64,000 bases of DNA, from assembly GCA_947069175.1 (NCBI GenBank), contig CAMTDV010000012.1:34752341-34816340 (forward strand), in the 5' to 3' direction. A program made the position numbers and the translations under genes. The notes beneath the pieces are model-generated. The model did not search any database and was not told where the DNA came from. It saw only the letters and a list, made by a program, of their open reading frames with translations. The stretch is from Scalesia atractyloides. Taxonomy: Eukaryota; Streptophyta; Magnoliopsida; Asterales; Asteraceae. Every line of letters begins with the position of its first letter. Within the stretch, counting starts at the first letter, position 1. Of the stretch, positions 55,380 through 64,000 are shown in pieces.

Positions 55380-57756
55380 TGTAACATCCGTCGAAAAACG
55401 GGTTCTAAAGCCCAAACCAATTGTAAACGAACCTTCGACAAATAAATATGATTTGAAATTTAATTAACATCTTATATATTTCCTCTACTTTTCTTTTTAT
55501 TATCATTTAGAATTGGATATATATATTACGTATATAATACTAACATATTTGTAGATAATAATAATAATAATAATAATATAATAATAATAATAATAATATA
55601 ATAATAATAAAATAAAAAACAAAATAAAACGCGCAGACCACGGGACTCAAACCTGGGTCTCGCAATTAACCAAACAGCCAACATACCGCTCCACCACATT
55701 TCTAGAACTGAAAGAAATCACATCGTTTAACATCTTATACGAAAATTATGGATGTCCCATTTCAAATCTTTGCCGCCCAGCCTCCGGCGACTGAAAATGA
55801 AACCATCATCAACCAAAATTAGTTGATTGACGTTTCTTCTTTTAAAACTCAATCACGCACCTAGATGAAAGCACATCTAGGATTCAAACACGGTTTCGAG
55901 ATCCCAACCCGGCATGAACTGTCAAAACCCACCACCTCGGTACCTCCTTCTTATCGGAAGTCACTGATTTCATTTCTGTGTTATATAATCAGAACGAGAC
56001 TTCTCCAAATCGGTTTACCCTTCTCATTGGTTTCACTCCACACTCCTGTTACCTGCTCATTGGAGAGACCAGACGTAGCCGGAAGAACCACAACTCGCTG
56101 GAAAAAGCCAATCTCGCAAATCGCATCGTTTCGGTATAATCTCTATTAATCCAAATCAAATAACTTGTGTTCTATTTCATAAATATCATAAAATCAATCG
56201 GACATGGGAGGTAGTGCTCCGGGTTTATGTTCGGTTGAAACATGATGAAGAAGATGAACTCACGTAACTATTTCAAATAGTTTATAATTCAAAAGATTTC
56301 CAAAACTGATGTTGTAGCTTAGTGGTTGAATATGTTTATAAGACACACAGCACAAACCAGCCGAGATCACGAGATCGCGTCTCAGCCGGTATCCTTGCTA
56401 CACATCTTTTCTTTTAAAAGTAAACCAGTATATGGGAGCAAGCAGTATCAGTATAAAATTTATTAAAAACCTATACTAAACGGGTTAGATACATAGCCCC
56501 GTTGGCCGGGCTATGTGCACGTAACCGAGAGGTCTCGAGTTCGAACCCCGCCTCGTTAAACACTGTGGCACTTTTTAATCCTTATGATAAAATCAGTTGA
56601 CTAATTGAGCTTAACCTCTATATAAGAGAATTAAAAACTGTATATCAAACGGGTTAGACACGCAACCTAGTTGGTCGGGTTGCGTACATACGTATGGAAG
56701 GTCGTGAGTTCAAGTCCCGGCTAGGGCCGGTTTTGGACAGATTTTTAATGTTTAATTCTGAAACATTTTTTTATAATAATAATAAACCTTTTTTTATCAT
56801 ACAATAAATATTGAAATTCTTTCATTTAAAAGGAGACATATTATTTAAATACTTCAACACTCACGTAAATAAATAAATAAATAAGAATTTAGATAAATAA
56901 ATTGCGAACGTAAGAATATTAATTAACTTTTCGTCATGTGAATATCTAGGATAAACGTTCATTCATTCGGTATCTCGACGTCACACTCATGCGATTACTT
57001 CAAGAAATCCTATTTGCAACCACTATGAGTGAATCTACAACTCCCCATTTTTAAATCTGTTTATACGTTTTTGGGGTGTATCATGTGTCGCTCGATATTA
57101 TTATTTTGTTATTTAATCACGTGCAATTACCATTATGTGAACTAACGTGTTATGTGACAACTGTTGTTGCCATTTGGTGTTTTACATTCATTGTAGTCAT
57201 TATCTCATTAAAGGTCGTCCGTTCCCCGTTACTTATGAACGGAACTCGACGTTGCCAATCATACGATCAACTCCATTTGATTGAGCTTAGATCTTGCAGC
57301 ACACCGCATTACCGTGCACACTCATACATTATTAAATTGCTTATTTGATGAGTTGTTTGTGGAAATTAACAAATGACGTACGTGATATTCACGTATCTTG
57401 GTTAATGCACATTTTTATAATTAAAAGATTTAAATATATTATTTCTTTTCACTACTAATAAAAAGGATTCACTCGCCAACTTATGTTGACCCCAAACCTT
57501 TCTTTTACACATGATACAGGTGAACAGGTTTGAAGGATGGATCGTATAGGGTTTGGTCTTAGAAGAATAAAAACGTTATTTGCAAATTTGTTTGGAACTA
57601 CATTGTAATTTGTTTGAATATTGTGTTATTGGAACTTATTTTAATTAAATTGAAATACTAAATATTGAAACTTAAAAAAAATAGAAATGTTATGAGCTTT
57701 AATGAAAACCCAATCATGCCCCGGTTACCTTATCCGCTACGGGTCAGGGTGTGACA
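55380..57756 (+). repeat. right LTR of element D
   Basis: Matches the left LTR along its full length. It carries the antisense tRNA-like sequence (55629-55700) and sense modules at 56306-56395, 56480-56557 and 56650-56730. Module 3 is better preserved here than in the left LTR. An AAT microsatellite at 55557-55612 is expanded compared with the left copy. Confidence 0.9.
56306..56730 (+). other. three sense tRNA-like modules, right LTR of D
   Basis: Module 1: A box TAGCTTAGTGG at 56315, B box GATCGCGTC at 56373 (one change). Module 2: header at 56482, hairpin arms ACATAGCCC/GGGCTATGT, B box GTTCGAACC at 56539. Module 3: header at 56651, hairpin ACGCAACC/GGTTGCGT, B box GTTCAAGTC at 56708. Starts are about 179 and 169 bases apart. 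Confidence 0.65.
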
Positions 57757-58985
57757 TAAATTCTATATTTGGGGACCACTTAATCTGAACCATTGATGTT
57801 GCAAATCAAGGGCCAAACTTCTCTTCTACACTTCATACACTTCTTTCCTCTTGTACACTAACCTTTCTCTATAAAAGTGACAAATACTTGGAGTTAAAAT
57901 AGCGTAACATATAAAAATAAAACTTATTTAAATATTATCAATTTGTAACATTATTGTTATGCTTGTGGTTGTTGTAAGCTAATGATTCGAATAAATTGGA
58001 TTTTTGGAACTTATTTTTCATGATTTTGTTGTTGGTCGTGTTTAGTTTTGTTAGTTAGTTCAGAAGATTTGTAGTAATGTTAACACAATTGTATACATTG
58101 GATCTAGAAGTTCAGAAGATTTGTAGTAATGTCAACACAATTGTTAATTAGTTCAGAAGACTCTAAGCCTACACATATAATATACTCCTAAAACATGCGT
58201 GTGTTATTTTGAATTTTATAAAACTATTAAATAGGACCTGCATTTTATGACGGTACAACACAAATAAATATATAAGTATTGTTTGTGTTGGACAATACAT
58301 AAGTTCTTTTTATAAACCTTACTTATATAAATGTATATACCATCCTTAATTGTTTATACAAGTGAGATATATATGGATTATTGCTGGTGGCAAGTAGATT
58401 GACATGGATCAATTAAAGCTAACAAAAAAAGTTGTAAATAGTGAGGGTAGATTTTTTTATTAAACATGAATAGACATATCATCATCATACTCAGTAAATT
58501 TCACCGATAACAAAGCTAAGGTAAGGTCCGAGAAGGGTAAGATGTAGACAACCTTACCTCTACCCTGTAGGAATAGAAATGCTACTTCCAATGAGACCTT
58601 CGGCTCGATAGTGGTTTTGCATCAAGCCTTGGACATAAGGCACATATCACTCAACAATCGGGACAAAGGCCGATTAGTGCACATACCCTTTTATCTTTTG
58701 GCTATCAACGCCACCACATGATGCATGATTAACCATCCGCAATTTTAATGTTATTTTCACGAAATTAGTAAAATAACGTTAAAATTAGTGCAATTTCACT
58801 TTTGCCCCGAAGGCCCACACATATTTAAATTATATGCGCACACCACAACCGGGACGTATTAAAAGCATAATACAGGACTAGACACATGTTTATTAAAAAA
58901 TTAAAATATAAGAACATTTTAAGTGATTATGTGATGGTATTTTGCTCAAAAAATTCATATGAAAGAATAAATTATTTCCAAATTT
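57757..58985. other. noncoding region with dispersed-repeat fragments
   Basis: A 38-base word GTTCAGAAGATTTGTAGTAATG..AACACAATTGT is directly repeated (about 58058 and 58107). At about 58505-58735 a stretch with AAGGTCCGAGAAGGGTAAG..GTAGACAACCTTACC resembles a widespread plant dispersed repeat that I recall in this wording; class unknown. No gene. Confidence 0.45.
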
Positions 58986-59115
58986 ACTGGTAAACTATTA
59001 AAATGGTCTCTGAGGTTTAGCTACTTTAGTCCAAAACTTAATCTTTTGAATATGTGTCTTTATGGTTTCAATTTTGTTGTCATTTTCATCCAAAAGCAAA
59101 ATCTGGCAAGATTTT
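58986..59115. repeat. end fragment of a Mutator-like/MITE repeat
   Basis: GGTAAACTATTAAAATGGTCTC..GGTTTAGCTACTTTAGTCCAAAA and CATTTTCATCCAAAA are typical of the same kind of long-TIR elements as 39069-40153. The fragment is cut at 59115 by the LTR of element F. Confidence 0.45.
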
Positions 59116-59337
59116 TGTGAACGGGGGATCGGCTCCTCCGATGAGCAACCGGTCTGATCTAACTCAACTAGTAGTGGCGGAATTCATTGCTAGATAGGAG
59201 GACAAATGAACAAGAGATACTGTTTAACTGCTCTGAATTGTATTAAAAGACGTGCAAAGTACATACGCGAGTAAACAAATCAGCAGGGCTTCTCGTACCA
59301 ACTGAACTAACACTACTTTTCTGACAGAACACTCCTC

Positions 59338-59345
59338 TATTTATA
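59338..59345 (-). promoter_or_regulatory. TATA box of LTR F
   Basis: TATAAATA followed by GAGGAG on the minus strand, in the expected place for an LTR promoter. Confidence 0.6.
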
Positions 59346-59407
59346 GGTCGACATGACTCGCACTGGAGTGAGTGATACAGAAGCTGTGACTCGTGCGAGT
59401 GGTTGCT

Positions 59408-59438
59408 TCGTACGAGTGACAGAGTGTCACTCGTACGA
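59408..59438. promoter_or_regulatory. 31-bp perfect palindrome, two TCGTACGA sites
   Basis: Arms TCGTACGAGTGACA and TGTCACTCGTACGA are exact inverse copies around a GAG spacer. Each arm itself contains the 8-base palindrome TCGTACGA. It sits just upstream of the TATA box in transcription direction. More TCGTACGA sites occur at 63591-63743. Confidence 0.7.
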
Positions 59439-59572
59439 GCCAACAGACTCACTCATATGAGTCAACTACAAAACATATAAAACAATTAATAACATTTATA
59501 CAAATGACGTTTAAGCCCTATATACAATTTCGACACATCCTAGATGTAGGCAATAGACATAATGCACCAACA

Positions 59573-59588
59573 AACTCCCCCTTGGATG
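59573..59588 (-). other. polypurine tract of element F
   Basis: Minus strand reads AACATCCAAGGGGGAGTT directly before the LTR start TGTTGG; typical copia purine tract. Confidence 0.7.
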
Positions 59589-59636
59589 TTGTCGCAGTCT
59601 GGATGGTCTTCAAAAAATCTTCACAAGATTTGACGC

Positions 59637-60362
59637 TTAACGACCAAAAAATCTCTTAGGTGGCTTCCGACGCTCCTCAAATGCAATTGGCGTTTGATCT
59701 GTTGGAGGAGGTCGGTTCACTATATTGCCAAACCGAAAACTCCTTAGCGATGCTATGCGAGCACGTTCCGGTATTCTAACTTCCTTCTTTTCTTTCTTTT
59801 TCTGCTCACTCTCCTCCAGCTTCCTCCAAGAAGTGTTCCATGTTGATCCTGAATGAATATGATTTGCAAAGCAGACATTAATAATCTTTTGGAACTGGAG
59901 AGCTTGCTCTTTATCTTTTTCTTCATAACTGATCTTGCTATAAAACAAGCAATCAATATCCTTCTTTGTGCAATTGACTAGCCACATTGGGTCTAGTACT
60001 CGAATGCCACACCATAGCCCATATATGCGTTTGTGAGCGATGATGGCTTCGGTTAGATCTTCAGTAATCTTCCACGAGTCTTCATCCGGGTGCACGCAAA
60101 TAACAGCCTCTCCTGTGTTCAAATCATAATGCCACCACTTGAAGCTCTTGTAGAAATCTTACTCCATCTGTAACATAGGCATATTCTTCATTACTTTCGG
60201 CCTTTTTACGATGAGCGTCACATCCTTCTCCTTAGTCACTGGATCGATCTTCGTGATGCATCTTGGAAAGTGAGGTTTCCAGTGTGTAAATCCATGTAAA
60301 GCCTCAAGCTTAATCAACTTCCAAAGCCTCTGGTCATGAAATTTCATCTTGAGATTAATCAT
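59637..60362 (-). pseudogene. C-terminal part of extra ORF, element F
   Basis: Two frames, 60362-60159 and 60122-59637, with a TAG between. They read KLEALHGFTHWKPHFPR, KDVTLIVKRPKVMKNMP and, after the stop, DLNTGEAVICVHPDEDSW, VLDPMWLVNCTKKDIDCLF and ALQFQKIINVCFANHIHSG, ending in a Lys/Glu-rich tail and FEERRKPPKRFFGR. This matches my memory of a protein found in many Asteraceae copia-like elements between pol and the 3' LTR. No domain of known function is recognised. It ends 49 bases before the purine tract. Confidence 0.6.
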
Positions 60363-60484
60363 CTTTATCTACACTAACTCTTTAATATCCCAGTAAGGCA
60401 AGGACTTGATGTCGCTCAGATAAGGAAGTACTGAATACCAAACTCCCTTTTGATCACATAGACGTTAAGCTCTTCAATCCAACC

Positions 60485-61463
60485 CTAGCTTATGATGTCC
60501 CCTAGAGAAATGTCAGCGTCACAAGTAAAGAACGCTAGAGGACGTTTGAATTTACGCTCTGCTGGTGACTTCTTAAACCACTTCTTCCTCATCTCAGCAA
60601 TTTCAGCTCTGTTTAACTGTTGAGGAATAGTGCCTTGCCTTGCAGCTTCTTCAACTTTACGTTTCAGCACATCTGCATTCTCTACTGCAAATAGTTTGGT
60701 AAAAGTTGGGGAGTCCTCTGTACCCTGATCGAAAATATTAGCATTGTCATTAGAATCATCCTCCACGACAACTCGATCATACTCGTTCGCTTCTTCAACC
60801 TGTTTAAAAACATAATCATTTGGCTCGAACGCACTAATCTCGTTCAGCTCATTCTCGAAGTCAAACTCAAAATTCTCTTCATCCACACCTAACATTTTTG
60901 CAATCTCTTCTTTAGAATAACTGTGGATGAATTCGCCTTCCTCAACGTCATGATCAAGATAGAAAATCTTTGGTTTTGGCACGATAGGAACGATAGATAA
61001 ATCAATTACCGAGAGGATTCCTGCCTGCTGAGCATCTGAAGGACCTTCAGTCCTGTCTTTGACACCTTCTTCAGTAGTTTGATTCGCAGAATCATTGAGG
61101 TACATTAAATAATCAATCTCTTTATTCCATCAGAATCAGTTACACGAATACCATCACCTCCTACTTATCATCATCATTATCACCGTTATCAGAATCCGAA
61201 TCAGAATCAGAATCACCATCAACATCTAAATCTTCATCTTCTTTCTCAGCATCTTCCTCAAACTCTTCAGCTGCTTTCTCAATTTCTTTTTCTAACTTTT
61301 TCTTCATTAACCATTCATGGTGTCTTGCAGATAAATTTAACATATCAATCTCCCCATCCTTAGGCTTCCCGATCAATATAAACTTGTTCGGCATTTGGTA
61401 CACAACGATATCTATACAAGTAACTGGCACAGATTCAGTTTCTGGCTCAGTTTCAACATTCAC
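60485..61463 (-). pseudogene. acidic middle part of extra ORF, element F
   Basis: Frames 61463-61161 and 61105-60485. The first has IVVYQMPNKFILIGKPKDG and ends in a Glu/Asp run with Ser-Asp repeats (DGDSDSDSDSDNGDNDDD). The second is acidic with FYLDHDVEEGEFIHSYSKEE and a helical EEAARQGTIPQQLNRAE stretch. Between and after them are short stops and shifts. The region is probably one original ORF with the flanking pieces (inferred from consistent strand and order). Confidence 0.55.
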
Positions 61464-61470
61464 AGATCCT

Positions 61471-62660
61471 CTACAACCTTCGCTTTTCCTTTACCTTGCA
61501 TGTCAGATAATTCTTTAGCAAGGCGTTCGTTTCAGCAACTCGTTCTCTAGCCTCTGCTTGCTCAATCTCGTCTATTTCTGCCGCAATGTTTACTCCCAGT
61601 TTTTTCACCAAAATCTTCTCAAACATATTCATTCTTCTATCACTGCGGAGCCTTTCTTCCTCATACTCAGCCATTCGAAGACGTAATCGTTCATTCTCTG
61701 AAACTATACTTGCGAGCATGGCTTCTAACTGCTGTTTATCTTCAATAAAAACATTAATCTGCTCATGCAACTCCTGTTTTTCTTCATTCAACACATTAAT
61801 CTGTTCCTGCAACTCCGCTATCTTCACAGTATTCAATAAGACCTGTTTTTGTAACTCATCAACATGCGGGTCATTGAATGAAAAATCTTCACCCCCTGGA
61901 ATATCTCCAAAGTCAAAGTCAAAATCAAACTGGGATTGGGGCTGTGAAGTGTGTGGTGGCGGCTATGGTATTGCTTGTGATGGTGTTGGCTGTGGTGGAG
62001 GCTGAGATGCAGACTGTTGTAGCGGAGTAGATTGACGTGGTGTTGGCTGTGGTTACGGTTGTGGTGTTGCCTGACGAGGTGGTGATGTTGGAATTTGCTG
62101 AGCTGGTTCAACAATAACCTCTTCTTCAATTATTTGCTCTTGCACAGTCTCTTTAGATCTAACAGTTGGAGACTCGGAGCTTCTAGCTGCTGGGCGCTTA
62201 AACCTTCGTTCCTTTTTCTTAACTGGTGTGCACACAGGAGTATCTGTATCTGAACCTGAAGGTACATATGTTGTATCATCTCCTCCTGCCGCCTTGCGCT
62301 TTCGCTCTTCTGTTTTTCTCTTTTTCTCAGCCAAACGTTTTTCCTCTATCTTTTTGTCTCTTTTACGTTCACCAGCACGTCTCTCATCAGAATTAGTGCT
62401 CGAAGACGATGCACCTTCAGCTTATTTCTCTCCACCAAATTCTTGTCTCTCGATATCTATAGCGATGTCTTCAATATTTTCTTCAACATCTGGTTCATCT
62501 CTTAGCCCAGAACTTTCAGCTGTTGGCGTTTTCTTTTGCGGTACAGATGTAGACGATGTACCAGTTGCTTTTCTCTTTGAACCTTTATCTCCGTCTTTCA
62601 CAAACCACGAACTACGCTTAGCAACAAAACTTTCAAGCGCAGTTAATTCCTCACTTTAAT
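61471..62660 (-). pseudogene. coiled-coil and basic/proline part of extra ORF, element F
   Basis: Frame 61836-61471 is a clear coiled coil (KIAELQEQINVLNEEKQEL, then MLASIVSENERLRLRM). Upstream, a Gln/Pro/Ser-rich stretch (about 62110-61870) and a Lys/Arg-rich one (KKRKTEERKRKAAGG, about 62330) with Thr/Ser residues follow an acidic segment (about 62520-62420). Such a low-complexity linker and coiled coil fit a self-associating structural protein, which is a guess. Stops are near 62420, 62052, 61975. Confidence 0.55.
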
Positions 62661-62816
62661 CTCCACTGTCATTTTTCCTCCATTTACCTGGAGCTGGAGA
62701 AATGTAATCTTTGTCGACTATGCACCAAAAAGGGTTTAGCATTCAGAAAATCTTCAATGTAATCATCTCTGAGTGTAGAAATCATGTGCTCCATCTTTAA
62801 CACATCGTCTTCTTCT

Positions 62817-63468
62817 TTAAATTGGCTGTAAGTGATCTAACAACATCTGTACGAACCGGGGGTATTGCAAGAACTTTTCCCTCTGTATGTTTTGCACCAT
62901 CTGTGTAAATATAACTTTAGAGAAGTTATATGGCAGATTTAGGACCAGTGCAATAATCATACACATTTGGTAATCTACCAAATCATCAAATCCTCCCTTG
63001 CGATGACTCAATGCGTGAGCAATAACATGAGCAATATAACGGAAAGGCGCACTAAGGTTTCCTTTCTTGAATGGCACGACATTGACAAAACCAGCATACC
63101 CCATCCTGTAAAAACAACCTTTAACCATGTATTCCAAAAACCCGGCAGGATCATCTGCATTATCCTTGAAATCCAAAACTGTCCGAATCAAATCTTCCGT
63201 TATCTTAACCTGGATATCTCATCATCAATCTTTACTGCTGAAACTATTGCATTTTCTTCAGAATCATACTCTGCTGCGTTCCAGAAAAATTCGACATGAG
63301 ATCTATAGTATGTCGATCGGTGAGCGCTTTTGTAATCGGAATCCTGCCCAAAAAGTCTAACACATCTCTGTAAGCTGCAATCTCTGGAATAGTCTCGTCA
63401 AGTAGACAACAGATGTTATGAACGGCGAGAAGGACGTTTTCTTGACCTGTACAACAAGGAAAATTCAA
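62817..63468 (-). pseudogene. N-terminal part of extra ORF, element F
   Basis: Frame 63468-63244 has LLDETIPEIAAYRDVLDFLGRIP and ITKALTDRHTI. A shifted frame then reads EFFWNAAEYDSEENAIVSAV (about 63290-63230). After stops near 63205 and a shift, frame 63191-62817 reads VLDFKDNADDPAGFLEY, KGCFYRMGYAGFVN, ALSHRKGGFDDLVDYQM and LVLNLPYNFSKVIF, ending KFLQYPRFVQMLLD. These are the hallmark words, as I recall them, of the Asteraceae copia-associated protein. TTGTTGTACAG at about 63445 could be a splice acceptor. The family is sometimes placed with an envelope-like or capsid-like role in sirevirus-type elements; unproven. Confidence 0.6.
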
Positions 63469-64000
63469 ACCGTTAGTAAAATTTTCAAAATTTTCAACTC
63501 ACTACATCTACGAACCATGCATCCGTACGATTCAATACTTAGAAAAAATTACAAGTTTGATTCAAACTATCACTTGTACTAGTCACTACTTCGTACGAGT
63601 GACTAAAGACTTAGGAACTTTCAAAGATTTCATCAAACTTTCTTCGTACGAATGAAGCTTCGTACGAATCATCAACACTTAACACAATTTTGAAATTTTA
63701 ACATTTAAGGATGTTACTTCATACGAACAGTTTATTCGTACGAATGAAAAGGATATAACAAATTGAAATCTTGGTTTGTACGAACAACTCATTCATACGA
63801 ATCATGAACTGTTCCAAATAACACCAAGTTTAAACTGAACCTAAAACATGTTGTTTTTAACAAATTGATAGTCGATTTATAGGCTATTGGGGCCGATATT
63901 AACGTTTTTAAGGTCAATTTTAAGTTTTACTGGTCCTATCTCCCCAAATCTATGTTTTACATCCATTTTGTCCAAATCCGGCATTATAACGGCTAAGATT
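63469..64000. other. noncoding region with TCGTACGA cluster
   Basis: No coding frame. Exact TCGTACGA at 63591, 63644, 63660 and 63736, with near matches such as TTCATACGAA (63719, 63790) and TTTGTACGAA (63775). It presumably belongs to element F (upstream intron, leader or intergenic part) and runs off the window. Confidence 0.45.

Larger units (their letters stand above)
41533..57756 (+). mobile_element. Ty3/gypsy element D (same family as B), with nested E
   Basis: LTRs of 2375 and 2377 bp start TGTAACATCCG and end GTGTGA(T/C)A. Flanks are TGAAT (41528-41532) and TAAAT (57757-57761), a target duplication with one G-to-A change. Gag and pol match element B in order and wording. Pol is interrupted at the RNase H/integrase link by element E (about 47936-53912), after which integrase continues. 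Without E it would be about 10.2 kb, as for B with full LTRs. Confidence 0.9.
59116..59572 (-). repeat. downstream LTR of copia-like element F (minus strand)
   Basis: On the minus strand it starts TGTTGGTGCATTATGTC after a purine tract and ends GTTCACA, 457 bp. It contains a TATAAATA box (59338-59345) and, 63-100 bases upstream of it, a perfect palindrome at 59408-59438. The partner LTR should lie to the right of the window. Its left edge is inferred from the TG..CA ends and the change from the neighbouring repeat. Confidence 0.6.

Noticed and set aside
61586..62005. Plus-strand ORF of 139 residues, Ser/Cys-rich
   Set aside because: Shadow of the coiled-coil coding frame on the minus strand.

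Overview
The window looks like heterochromatic, repeat-dense DNA of a flowering plant. I see no convincing single-copy host gene. Almost everything recognisable is transposon-derived: two Ty1/copia-type elements, four Ty3/gypsy chromovirus-type elements (one only partial), a PIF/Harbinger DNA transposon, several inverted-repeat elements and a fragment of a reverse-transcriptase-associated protein. The minus-strand coding relic at 59.6-63.5 kb resembles an extra ORF that I recall from Asteraceae copia elements. Together with the very long gypsy LTRs this suggests a composite (Asteraceae), but that is inference from memory of the families, not from a search.

Layout. 1-1074 and 10642-about 13290: a copia element (A), split by gypsy element B (1075-10641, perfect 5-bp target duplication GATTC). 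13290-16160: relic noncoding DNA with faint LTR traces. 16162-19731 (minus): degraded PIF/Harbinger element with ORF1 (Myb-like) and a DDE transposase, and a MITE between them. 20414-21405 (minus): RT-associated zinc-finger protein fragment. 22908-37972: gypsy element C with about 4-kb LTRs, an extra acidic ORF before gag, and a 96-nt intron-like block in gag. 39069-40153 and about 40607-41462: two long-TIR nonautonomous elements. 41533-57756: gypsy element D, same family as B, with a 5'-truncated third gypsy element E (about 47936-53912) inside its pol. 59116-63480 (minus): LTR, polypurine tract and downstream ORF region of copia-like element F, whose pol should lie beyond the right edge.

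How it works together. All coding regions carry stops or frameshifts, so none of these elements looks autonomous. The nesting gives a relative order: B is younger than A, and E is younger than D. B's two LTRs differ at roughly 20 substitutions that I could count by eye over about 1.4 kb, so B is fairly young; D's target duplication has one mismatch.

The most unusual signal is in the LTRs of the B/D family. Each full-length LTR carries one antisense tRNA-like sequence upstream of the TATA box. Each also carries three sense-strand tRNA-like modules, spaced about 165-180 bp apart, downstream of it, with Pol III A-box/B-box-like motifs. In several modules the A-box region folds into a perfect hairpin whose two arms change together between modules. 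Established LTR retrotransposons that carry Pol III gene sequences in their LTRs (Cassandra, with 5S rRNA) offer a precedent, but I do not know of a description of tandem tRNA-like modules in gypsy LTRs. A second strong signal is a perfect 31-bp palindrome built from two TCGTACGA sites just upstream of the TATA box of element F.
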